Notes: a model not told the origin generated them from the sequence alone. 64,000 nt of DNA from Leptolyngbya sp. FACHB-321 (GCF_014695975.1 NZ_JACJPI010000061.1:1-64000), one strand, 5' to 3'. Shown: positions 1 to 6,564, counted from the stretch's first letter. A program made the numbers and translations.

Positions 1-1
1 G

Positions 2-106
2 TCTCGACTGGTTCGCAAAACCTTGTCATTTTCAAAATCCGTAGAGAATCATATTGGTGCCCTTTGGTATTTCATCCATCACTACAACGCATCATTACTT
101 GTGTAG
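2..106 (+). CDS. IS1-family transposase, C-terminal fragment (runs off left edge)
   Basis: Frame 2 is open from the left edge and stops with TAG at 104-106. It encodes 34 residues containing RLVRKTLSFSKSVENHIGA. This resembles the C-terminal part of IS1-family DDE transposases around the last catalytic Glu (RLxRxTxxFSxSxExH in E. coli IS1). The few bases after the stop (to about 113, TAGCACTACC) could be the insertion sequence's terminal inverted repeat, but the other end is outside the window. It would be an IS inside the CAST cargo. The family call comes from motif memory and needs the upstream sequence. Confidence 0.6.
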   Translation, partial: SRLVRKTLSFSKSVENHIGALWYFIHHYNASLLV

Positions 107-153
107 CACTACCAGAAATAGAATAACCTTACAGCACCTCTCAAAGAGTCTCC

Positions 154-267
154 GTGCCTATGTGATGATATTTTCAATTGTGCCTATGTGGTGAGATTCT
201 GTGCCTATGTGGTGATATTTCAATTGTGCCTATGTGGTGAGATTCTGTGCCTATATGGTGAGACTCT
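154..267 (+). repeat. Five direct repeats GTGCCTATGTGGTGA upstream of cas12k (candidate operator array)
   Basis: Copies start at 154, 180, 201, 226 and 247, so spacing is 26, 21, 25 and 21 bp. Single-base variants are GTGAT in the first copy and TATATGG in the last. Connectors alternate between an ATATT(TT)CAATT type and a GATTCT type, giving a higher-order period of about 46 bp. The block ends 32 bp before the cas12k start codon. This is the position expected for binding sites of a cas12k repressor; MerR-type (CvkR) and Arc-type regulators are known from V-K CASTs. No regulator gene is in the window, so the operator role is inference. Confidence 0.6.
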
Positions 268-299
268 GCTGAAGTTCACATTGATTCAGAAAATTATTT

Positions 300-2468
300 A
301 TGGCTATTTTTATAGTTCGAGCGCGGGTGATTCCAAGCGAAAGAAGTGTCAGTAGAAAGACGAAGGGTGAAGTTTTTGCTCATGCCAGCGAAACAGTAAA
401 ACAGGAAACCTGGGAGTCAGCAGTAATTGTTTCAGATCTGATTGAAACGCTGCGAGTCGAAGTTGCGGCACACAGTGATTTTGAGGTCTGGAAACGGAGT
501 GGTAAGCTTTCTGAAAAAGAACTAAAGAAGCTTTGGAACGACCATAGAGCAAATTTGCCCTACAAGAACTTACCTGAACGGCTTGCCCGCTCAGCTTGGC
601 TAACAACTGAAGTAGTCTATGATAGTTGGCTGGCGCTGAGACAAAGTTTGCAGACCCGGTTAGATCGGCTCAAGCGTTGGCTGGATATAGCCAAAAGCGA
701 TGTTGAATTGCTTCAACTGTGTGGCTGCGAATTGGAGCAAATGAAAGCCAAGGCACATGAAATCCTTGAAGTAGTCAAAGCTGAGTTTGAGGCAGATCAA
801 TCTAAACAGACAGTCAATGCAGTAGGGCAGAAGAGACCCCAGCAAAAACCTGTAGGAGAAAAACAGCGAAGACAGACTTCAGCAAACTCGACTCAGCAGT
901 CTGGGGAAAAAGCGAAAAAAGGAACCAAAAAATCTGCTAAGGGTACTACCGATACGCTTACTGATGCATTATTTGAGAAATACACTGAGTTTGAAGGAAA
1001 GGATCTTCTCAGTCAGTGTGCGATCGCTCACATCATCAAGAATGATGACAAGGTTGTCAAGCGACGAGAAAATCGAAGACGATTCACCGAGAAGTTTAAT
1101 CAGCGAAAAAAACAGCTTGAACGGTTGGAAGTACAGTTGGCTGGTTCTTTACCGAAAGGGCGAGATCTAACTGGCGAAAAGTTTCTGCAAGCTTTGGAAA
1201 CAGCCACTCAACAGGTTCCTGCTGATGACAACGAATTTCGAGTCTGGCAAGCAAATCTGCTGAGGGTACCTAAAAATGTACCTTACCCTTTATTGTTTCA
1301 CAGCAACACTGATTTGAACTGGTGCTTGTTAAAGCGAAAGCACCCAATCACTCAGAAAGTTGAGGAGCGGATTTTTGTCCACTTCCAGGGTATGGAAGGA
1401 ACGTATGTGTTTGAGGTTTGTTGCGATCGCCGTCAACTGCCATTCTTTCAGCAATTCCTCAAGGATCAGGAGGTATTTGAGTCTGATCGAAAGCGGTACT
1501 CTGCCACTCCATTTCTCCTTCGTTCAGCAACCTTAATCTGGAAAAAACGAGAAGACAAGGCATTCGATCGTGAAGCCCCGCAAAACAGCGAGAAGCCAAA
1601 TTCAGAACAGCAACTACAGCAGAACCAACAGCCGTGGGAGCAATATGAACTCTATCTCCACTGTGCAATTGATCATCATCGCCTTACTGCTGAAGGAACG
1701 GTACTTATGGTCGCAGAGGCAGTTAAGGACAAGCAACGCTTAATTAAGAGCTATGAGGAGCAGAAGAAAGTACAAGAGTTGGACAAGGAACAGCAAAAGC
1801 ATTGTGACAACTTACATAACCAACTCAAGCGTCTTGAAAACCCTTTTCCTCGCCCCCAAAGGCGGCTATATAAGGGAAAGTCAAATATTCTTGTCGGTCT
1901 TGGCTTTAGCCGTGAAGAACCTGTCACCGCAGTAGTGATCGATACAACGACAGGAAAGCTTATTACTTGTCGCAATACTCGTCAGTTGTTGGGAGAGGAT
2001 TACCCCCTGCTCAGTGCTTATCGGCTCAAGCAGAGACAGAATGCTCGTCAACGTTATAAGGATCAGGTGAAGGGTCGAGTGCGTCAGATTTCGGAGTCAG
2101 AGCAAGGGAAATATCTGGATCGCCTGCTTGCAAAAGCTGTTGTTGCACTGGCGAAAGAATATCAGGCGGGTAGTATCGGTCTGCCAAGGTTGAAAGGATT
2201 GCGAGAACGGTTAACGAGCGCGATCGAAGCTACAGCAGAAGAAAAGTTTCCAGGTGATGTGGCGAAGCAGGAGGCTTATACGAAGCAATACAAAAACAAC
2301 ATTCACCACTGGAGCTATAGCAGGCTCTCTGATTACATTCGAGGTAAAGCTGCACAAACGGAAATTGCGATTAAGTTTGGCTATCAGCCAGCAACGGGGC
2401 AATTTATTGATCAAGCCAAGGCTGTCGCAATGTCAGCGTTCCATAACCGGAAGCCGCACATCGCATAG
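300..2468 (+). CDS. cas12k: Cas12k (C2c5), RuvC-inactive effector of a type V-K CAST
   Basis: This RNA-guided, non-cleaving DNA-binding protein marks the insertion site for TnsC/TniQ/TnsB. It is recognised by similarity to Scytonema hofmannii Cas12k across the C-terminal half: ILVGLGFSREEPVTAVVID (about residues 529-547), DRLLAKAVVALAKEYQAGSI, and the KQYKNNIHHWSYSRL block near residue 670. The first RuvC Asp position is occupied by Gly in ILVG, as expected for this naturally inactive family. It is longer (722 aa) than the roughly 640 aa usual for the family. The extra length includes a Lys/Gln-rich linker at about 165-218 and a Gln-rich insert at about 420-447. The ATG at 300 gives an N-terminus like known Cas12k (short strand ending ARVI); no strong Shine-Dalgarno is visible. 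Direct repeats lie just upstream. Confidence 0.96.
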   Translation: MAIFIVRARVIPSERSVSRKTKGEVFAHASETVKQETWESAVIVSDLIETLRVEVAAHSDFEVWKRSGKLSEKELKKLWNDHRANLPYKNLPERLARSAWLTTEVVYDSWLALRQSLQTRLDRLKRWLDIAKSDVELLQLCGCELEQMKAKAHEILEVVKAEFEADQSKQTVNAVGQKRPQQKPVGEKQRRQTSANSTQQSGEKAKKGTKKSAKGTTDTLTDALFEKYTEFEGKDLLSQCAIAHIIKNDDKVVKRRENRRRFTEKFNQRKKQLERLEVQLAGSLPKGRDLTGEKFLQALETATQQVPADDNEFRVWQANLLRVPKNVPYPLLFHSNTDLNWCLLKRKHPITQKVEERIFVHFQGMEGTYVFEVCCDRRQLPFFQQFLKDQEVFESDRKRYSATPFLLRSATLIWKKREDKAFDREAPQNSEKPNSEQQLQQNQQPWEQYELYLHCAIDHHRLTAEGTVLMVAEAVKDKQRLIKSYEEQKKVQELDKEQQKHCDNLHNQLKRLENPFPRPQRRLYKGKSNILVGLGFSREEPVTAVVIDTTTGKLITCRNTRQLLGEDYPLLSAYRLKQRQNARQRYKDQVKGRVRQISESEQGKYLDRLLAKAVVALAKEYQAGSIGLPRLKGLRERLTSAIEATAEEKFPGDVAKQEAYTKQYKNNIHHWSYSRLSDYIRGKAAQTEIAIKFGYQPATGQFIDQAKAVAMSAFHNRKPHIA

Positions 2469-2493
2469 ATCAAATCTGAACCTTGACAGTAGA

Positions 2494-2862
2494 ATATTTT
2501 TTATAGCGCCTCCTCTTCATGTTTGAAGGAACCTCTGTGTGGAGGAAATGGGTGAGTTTTACCATCGCAAGGTGAGTTCTTTCCGACCATAGTTGCTGTA
2601 ACCCTTCTTAAGCTGCCCTTGCAGATAGGTTTTCCTGTTAGTAAGGGGAAGTTATACGTGTAGAGTTAATCCCTCTATGAAGTATGACACAGGTCGCTCC
2701 CATGCATAAGGGTTAGACTCTTGTTACTAAAGCTTCTTTGGTAATAAGGGCGGAGACTTCTTCTTCGGTGTCGTACTTACTTGGTAAGTGCTGTCATCAC
2801 AGTGACTGAACCGCCCCTCAGAGTTTGGGGTAGCCAAACTCTGGGTGGGTATCCACAAAATC
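2494..2862 (+). ncRNA. Type V-K tracrRNA region
   Basis: It starts 26 bp after cas12k, the normal tracrRNA position. Recognisable blocks shared with the S. hofmannii tracrRNA are TATAGCGCC near the 5' end (2502-2510), AGGTCGCTCCCATGCATAAG (about 2691-2710), GGGCGGAGA, and a terminal hairpin. That hairpin is a perfect 10-bp stem, CAGAGTTTGG (2819-2828) with CCAAACTCTG (2834-2843), followed by GGGTGGG. TATCCAC at 2850-2856 is the probable anti-repeat: TATCCA can pair with TGGATA of the array repeats, and all seven bases pair with GTGGATA of the delocalised repeat (3339-3345). The region looks longer than the roughly 250-nt homolog. Ends are estimated, not mapped. Confidence 0.82.
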
Positions 2863-2869
2863 CTTCATT

Positions 2870-2917
2870 TTCTGGCAAGTCATAGTGGAAGCAAATTTCC
2901 CAGTCGGTTTGCCAGAA
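2870..2917 (+). other. 9-bp perfect stem between tracrRNA and CRISPR array
   Basis: TTCTGGCAA (2870-2878) and TTGCCAGAA (2909-2917) form a 9-bp perfect stem with a 30-nt loop. It follows directly on the anti-repeat, so it may stabilise or process the tracrRNA 3' end. No T-run follows, so it is not a typical intrinsic terminator. The rest of 2918-3071 shows no gene. Confidence 0.35.
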
Positions 2918-3071
2918 TCTTAAAACCCTTCACAGCAAAAGCTTACAGCGGCTTTAAGTCAAAGAAGGTGGGGTCTATACTTGAAATTAAGACCTTGATT
3001 TTGAACCACCTTAAGACCTTCGCCAAAACCATGTGAGAAGACTACGCTGGGAAAGGGTTTGAGAGCGCTGG

Positions 3072-3254
3072 GTTGCTAATGTCTTCCTAGGCGTTGCTGG
3101 ATAGAGAGTGGCAGTAAACCGGGTCAAGTGTGAAATGCAACTGTGGTTGCTAATGTCTTCCTAGGCGTTGCTGGATAGAGAGCCGATCTATGATGCCTAA
3201 GTAAGCAGGATTCCGTGGTTGCTAATGTCTTCCTAGGCGTTGCTGGATAAAGAG
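3072..3254 (+). CRISPR. CRISPR array of the V-K CAST: three 37-nt repeats, two spacers
   Basis: Repeats are at 3072-3108, 3146-3182 and 3218-3254, each 37 nt. They begin GTTGCTAATGTCTTCC and end GCTGGATAGAGAG. The last copy has one change (GGATAAAGAG). Spacers are 3109-3145 (37 nt) and 3183-3217 (35 nt). A 37-nt repeat beginning GTT and ending GA-rich fits V-K repeats, and the 3' part pairs with TATCCA in the tracrRNA. The middle sequence differs from the S. hofmannii and A. cylindrica repeats I know. No adaptation genes accompany it, as is usual for V-K. I see no match of either spacer elsewhere in the window. Confidence 0.93.
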
Positions 3255-3313
3255 GCTTCGTCCAACTCAAGCTGGTTATTCTTTATGCGAGGGATTTATC
3301 TGGTGTGTGAATA

Positions 3314-3368
3314 GTCATCAAGTCTTTGAAAATTAAAAGTGGATAGAAAGGAGCGCTGCGATCGCACC
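3314..3368 (+). CRISPR. Delocalised homing guide: degenerate repeat plus 18-nt tRNA-Ala spacer
   Basis: About 60 nt beyond the last array repeat, GTGGATAGAAAG (3339-3350) restates the 3' end of the repeat (CTGGATAGAGAG), while the 5' part of the presumed 37-nt unit (from 3314) has diverged. It is followed by an 18-nt spacer, GAGCGCTGCGATCGCACC (3351-3368). That spacer matches the sense strand of the tRNA-Ala(CGC) gene exactly (complement of 3644-3661), and the identity ends right after. The tRNA has GTA directly 5' of the match, a GTN PAM. Short delocalised spacers against tRNA genes are the known chromosomal homing mode of V-K CASTs. GTGGATA also pairs over 7 bp with the tracrRNA (2850-2856). 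Confidence 0.92.
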
Positions 3369-3454
3369 AACATTGATCGCAAGATTGCATAACTTATGCC
3401 ATATGAGCATGGCTTTACAGAATTGTGTTATGCTTGCGAATATCCTACGGAAAG

Positions 3455-3597
3455 AGCTAATTAAAACTGATTTTGTAGAATTAAAAACGACCTGGATTGG
3501 AGGGTGTTGCCTGAAACCCCTGAAAACCCCAGGGAGAATAAAATTTCTTGGCAGTAGCTATTTAAAACTGACAAATAGCTCTTTAATGGACAGTACA
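3455..3597 (-). repeat. CAST terminal repeats (candidate TnsB sites) and transposon end
   Basis: Read inward from 3597 on the minus strand, the end begins TGTACTGTCCATTAAAGAGCT (3597-3577). The related TGTCAGTTTTAAATAGCT follows about 21 bp further in (to 3556), and a third copy, TCAGTTTTAATTAGCT, is at 3470-3455. These look like a Tn7-type array of TnsB-binding sites. The terminus lies 64 bp from the PAM. The next five bases, AATGC (3598-3602), are the predicted target-site duplication. The repeats are seen; the function and exact terminus are inferred, since the opposite end is outside the window. Confidence 0.72.
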
Positions 3598-3609
3598 AAT
3601 GCACAGGAA

Positions 3610-3682
3610 TGGAGAGTAGGGGAATCGAACCCCTCACCTCTGCGGTGCGATCGCAGCGCTCTACCAACTGAGCTAACTCCCC
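3610..3682 (-). tRNA. tRNA-Ala (anticodon CGC), homing target of the CAST
   Basis: A complete cloverleaf can be folded: 7-bp acceptor with the G3-U70 wobble pair that identifies tRNA-Ala, D arm GCTC/GAGC, anticodon stem CTGCG/CGCAG with loop ATCGCAC (anticodon CGC), 5-nt variable loop, and T arm AGGGG/CCCCT around TTCGATT. The discriminator base is A (3610) and CCA is not encoded. The gene is intact and lies 12 bp outside the inferred transposon end. Its D-arm/anticodon half holds the 18-bp protospacer (3644-3661). Confidence 0.96.
3644..3664 (-). other. Homing protospacer with GTA PAM inside tRNA-Ala
   Basis: On the minus strand GTA (3664-3662) precedes an 18-bp perfect copy of the delocalised guide spacer (3661-3644). 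Cas12k systems use a 5' GTN PAM and insert 60-66 bp downstream of it. The distance here from PAM to inferred transposon end is 64 bp. The protospacer includes the HIP1 octamer GCGATCGC. Confidence 0.9.
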
Positions 3683-3726
3683 AGGACACAATTAAATTTG
3701 CTTTGCTATCGTACCATTCGCTGGCT

Positions 3727-4440
3727 CTATCCTGCTTTCGCTGCTACTGAGTCGTAAGCCCGCTGGACGCGATCGAATTCCAGATCAGAGAGACGGTCTA
3801 CAGCCCAGTTCGCTCGGCGTTGCAGCATATGAAACGGGTAAGTATTGGCAACGCCTACGACCGGAATGCGCGCTCGTTTAGCCGCTTCAATACCCGCAAA
3901 GGTGTCTTCAATCGCCAAACATTCTGAGGGTTTGAGGTTAAGTGTCGGATCGGCTTGGTTAAGACGATCGACCGCCAGTAGATAGCTATTGGGTTCTGGC
4001 TTACTGGGAAGGCGTTGATCAGCAGCAATAATGACTGAAAAATAGTCGCTTAGTTGGGCACGCTTCAGCACTAGTTCAATTTCGGCTAGTAAGGCACCAC
4101 TCACGATCGCCATTTTGACCTTGGCAACTCGCAATTTGAAGATGAAATCCTGTAAATCTGGATAGATGGGTAGCGTTTCAAGGTTTTTGATCGCGCTTTG
4201 ATACGCCATAGACTTACGCGCAATCAGCTTACTGGCATACTCCTCAGTGATTACTCGCCCTCGGTGTTGCAGCAGGTCGATAAGACAGGCACGATCGCTC
4301 CGTCCCAGGCAAAACTGGCGAAATTCACCTGGCTTCGGTCGCAGGTTCTCTTCCAACAAAAGCTCATCGATCAGCTTTTCATGGAGTGGTTCATCGTTGA
4401 TGATAATACCGTTAAAGTCAAAAAGAACCGCTTTCAGCAT
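3727..4440 (-). CDS. HAD-superfamily hydrolase (beta-phosphoglucomutase-like) with DxN motif
   Basis: This 237-aa cytosolic HAD enzyme has the usual length for the beta-PGM/phosphatase group. Motif I is FDFNGIIIND (residues 7-16): the nucleophile Asp is present, but the second Asp, the general acid/base, is Asn. Motif II is the IVSGA segment, and the later motifs are SKPEP (Lys) and AIEDTFAGIEAA (acidic Mg ligands). The cap domain lies between motifs I and II. The substrate cannot be named. DFNG-type HADs recur in cyanobacteria as far as I recall, so Asn is probably a family trait and not decay. The gene stands between tRNA-Ala and a methyltransferase gene on the same strand, with about 160 bp between. 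Confidence 0.88.
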   Translation of the reverse strand: MLKAVLFDFNGIIINDEPLHEKLIDELLLEENLRPKPGEFRQFCLGRSDRACLIDLLQHRGRVITEEYASKLIARKSMAYQSAIKNLETLPIYPDLQDFIFKLRVAKVKMAIVSGALLAEIELVLKRAQLSDYFSVIIAADQRLPSKPEPNSYLLAVDRLNQADPTLNLKPSECLAIEDTFAGIEAAKRARIPVVGVANTYPFHMLQRRANWAVDRLSDLEFDRVQRAYDSVAAKAG

Positions 4441-4603
4441 TGAATGGACAGTGAAGGTTAAGGCGTTTTAGAGCAGATGTTGCTGATATTGGGGACGTAG
4501 AGGCAACAGACAAATGGATTGCCATTCATCCTGCTTTTTAGCAAAAGCTTGCAACGCTCGAAAATCTATTCTCTAACAACTAGCAACGAATTGCCAAAAT
4601 GCC

Positions 4604-5473
4604 TCAGCTCGAAACCCAGGGGCGATCGCCCACTGCCGCCACATACGTAGGGAGCGAAAACTCCACCGCCTTATAGGGCAAGGGTTTGACACCGCGTGTT
4701 ACCTGATGGATGAGCCAGCAATCATGCGTTTGGACTGCCTCAAACTGCGCTGCACCCATCCACGCATCGACACTGCCACTTGCAAAAGCCTGAATATAAG
4801 GCTCTTCAAAAATTTGGGTCAGCCATTCTGTTTGGCGTAGCACCTTTTGATTACCATCAAGAATCACCACTTCGCCACCTACAGTCAGCAGGCGATAGCA
4901 CTCACGCAGAATCGCTTGAGAAACAGTAGGAGGCGTTTCGTGGAAGAGTAGCGATGCCGTCACCAGATCAAACGAAGCATCTGGGAAGTGTGTGTGCTCA
5001 GCGTTACCGTGTCGCCATTGAATAGCGAGGTTGGCTTGTTCTGCTTTGTGTTCGGCAACGACTAGCATCTGGGGTGACAAATCTAGCCCAATAACCTCAG
5101 CTTCAGGAAACGCTTGCTTAAGCAACAACGTGGTGGAACCAGTGCCACAGCCCAAATCTAGAATGCGGCGTGGCTGCGATTGAATGGCATCAAGCAAACT
5201 CTGGCGTACCAGAGCTTCACCAGGGGGCAACGCATATTGCGTAATAGGATCATAAGAAACAGCCGCACTGACATTAAGGTAGCCGCCTTCAATACCGTGG
5301 AAGTTTTGGCTGCTGTAATAGGTAGGATAAGTGAGAGTACGATCGCTCAAGCGGGTGCTAGCAGCTTGCCAGTCAATGCTTTCGTGAAAGCGCCGCAGCT
5401 TGTCTTCATCGATTAGGAAGGTTTTGACAAAGGGAGCAAGGAAGCGCTCGAAGATTGTATCGTTGCGTGCCAT
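4604..5473 (-). CDS. Class I SAM-dependent methyltransferase
   Basis: This 289-aa soluble protein has a Rossmann-type methyltransferase core in its middle. Motif I is ILDLGCGTGSTTLLLKQAFP (about residue 104), the acidic SAM-ribose binding position is in EVIGLDLSP, and the post-motif block FPDASFDLVTASLLFHE is typical of Methyltransf_11/25 families. The N-terminal 80 residues and the C-terminus (substrate side) give no clear clue. The ATG at 5473 is the only sensible start. The substrate is unknown; small-molecule or lipid methylation is the usual role of this fold. Confidence 0.85.
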   Translation of the reverse strand: MARNDTIFERFLAPFVKTFLIDEDKLRRFHESIDWQAASTRLSDRTLTYPTYYSSQNFHGIEGGYLNVSAAVSYDPITQYALPPGEALVRQSLLDAIQSQPRRILDLGCGTGSTTLLLKQAFPEAEVIGLDLSPQMLVVAEHKAEQANLAIQWRHGNAEHTHFPDASFDLVTASLLFHETPPTVSQAILRECYRLLTVGGEVVILDGNQKVLRQTEWLTQIFEEPYIQAFASGSVDAWMGAAQFEAVQTHDCWLIHQVTRGVKPLPYKAVEFSLPTYVAAVGDRPWVSS

Positions 5474-5802
5474 ATGCGTTACTCAGCTCTTTTCTCAAGT
5501 GGGGGCAAAAGGCGGCAATTTTCATACCAGTTTGCTACGAAGTCACACGTAGTTAATCACGTAGCTGTCATCGTCCTTATGTGGTTGTGCCGCAGCACTA
5601 GAGCCAGAGGATACGATCGACTGTGGTTGCTTCTGTGCCGTTGCAAAAAGCATTGGTGTTACCCACTTCAGTTTAATGAGTTTTAAAGTTTTGTGAGTGC
5701 TGGCGGTTTTGCTAGAGGAAGAGGCTCTTTAGCAGGAGCGGTAAGTGGCAACGACTCGTTCAACAACAACGATCGCTAAGTAAGCAGGCAAAACCAATAC
5801 GG
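5474..5802. other. Intergenic region between methyltransferase and CadD-like gene
   Basis: The 329 bp between two leftward genes show no convincing gene, RNA or terminator. A 70-codon frame at 5474-5686 on the plus strand is Arg/Cys/Trp-rich and not protein-like. Confidence 0.5.
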
Positions 5803-6456
5803 TCAGGATGAGATCAAAAGCTGGTAGACGCGGCTTTCCAGCAAAATAAAGACTCCTAACCCAATCAAAACGAACGGCACAACACGATGTCCATAGTGGG
5901 TCAAGTAGTGGGCTATCACAGCGTGACGGGTGAGATAGTAGGCAATGCCACACCAAACAGCAACCATTATGAGAAAAACACTCAGAATGGCTCCCATTGC
6001 TGCCAACGTACTATTAGCAAACAGCGGCACATAAATACTAATGTTGTCTCCACCGTTAGCAACCGTCACCGCTGCCACTTGAAACGTCTGAGGAGGGATA
6101 TTAAGGAACGATCGCGATCGCCCTAGCCAGCCATTTTTGGCGCTGCTTTCTTCAGTCACCGTTTGCACATCTGTAGCATCAGCTTCACCTGCAAACAGTT
6201 GATGGATACCAATGGCAATGGGTAGAAAGCCCAGTAAGCCCAACCAGACGGGCGGGATAATTAAGCCGGTAAGAAAGCCAGGGAGGCTGGCAAGCAGCAG
6301 CAGTAAAAAGCCAAGATATTGACCCACCACCACATGATGAGGACGAAACGTTGGACTAATGCGGGAAAAGAACACCATGAGAATCACGATGTCATCAATG
6401 TTAGTAGCAGCAAAAGCGGCAACGCTGGCAGTAACCGCTTGAATTAACTCCGTCAT
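5803..6456 (-). CDS. CadD-family cadmium resistance-like membrane transporter
   Basis: This 217-aa integral membrane protein has about six predicted hydrophobic segments. The N-terminal AAFAATNIDDIVILMVFF block is the hallmark of the CadD/cadmium-resistance transporter family, with conserved Asn-Ile-Asp-Asp in the first helix. A polar loop around residues 90-115 (TDVQTVTEESSAKNGWLG) separates two three-helix halves, and the second half carries VANGGDNISIYVPLF, a repeat of the first motif. Members are proposed to export Cd or other divalent ions; the substrate is not provable here. The gene stands alone, followed about 100 bp downstream (on its 5' side) by the sensor kinase gene. Confidence 0.85.
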   Translation of the reverse strand: MTELIQAVTASVAAFAATNIDDIVILMVFFSRISPTFRPHHVVVGQYLGFLLLLLASLPGFLTGLIIPPVWLGLLGFLPIAIGIHQLFAGEADATDVQTVTEESSAKNGWLGRSRSFLNIPPQTFQVAAVTVANGGDNISIYVPLFANSTLAAMGAILSVFLIMVAVWCGIAYYLTRHAVIAHYLTHYGHRVVPFVLIGLGVFILLESRVYQLLISS

Positions 6457-6564
6457 GAAGATCTAGCACGATGACACGCCTTCCGGTTTTACCACACAAG
6501 TACGCCTCTTGCAGCTAAGTCCTCATCTACACGCCGCGGCTAGATAGTGCAGCCTGGCTAGACG

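Larger units (their letters stand above)
1..3597 (+). mobile_element. Type V-K CRISPR-associated transposon (CAST), right-hand part, open at left edge
   Basis: The segment holds in order an IS1 remnant, five direct repeats, cas12k, a tracrRNA region, a short CRISPR array, a delocalised guide and a terminal repeat block. This is the standard cas12k-side layout of V-K CASTs. The inferred end is at 3597: read inward on the minus strand it starts TGTACTGTCCATTAAAGAGC, resembling the TGT-initial ends of known V-K elements. The end lies 12 bp beyond the 3' end of a tRNA-Ala gene and 64 bp from the PAM of the homing target. tnsB, tnsC, tniQ and the other end are not in the window. That this is one element rests on gene content and geometry; the exact terminus is inferred. 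Confidence 0.92.

Noticed and set aside
1-299. Reading the five upstream repeats as a CRISPR array or a transposon end
   Set aside because: The intervening sequences are only 6-11 nt and partly repeated, so not spacers; the motif does not match the terminal TGTCAGTTTTAAATAGCT repeats.
2845-3036. 63-codon frame between tracrRNA and CRISPR array
   Set aside because: It begins inside the tracrRNA 3' end, overlaps a stem-loop and has no ribosome site or recognisable domain; noncoding RNA explains the region better.
3373-3750. Frames crossing the transposon end and tRNA-Ala (plus 3373-3750, minus 3461-3691)
   Set aside because: Both run through the tRNA gene and the terminal repeats, so they are chance open frames.
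5474-5686. 70-codon frame upstream of the methyltransferase
   Set aside because: Arg/Cys/Trp-rich composition, no ribosome site and no homology recognised.
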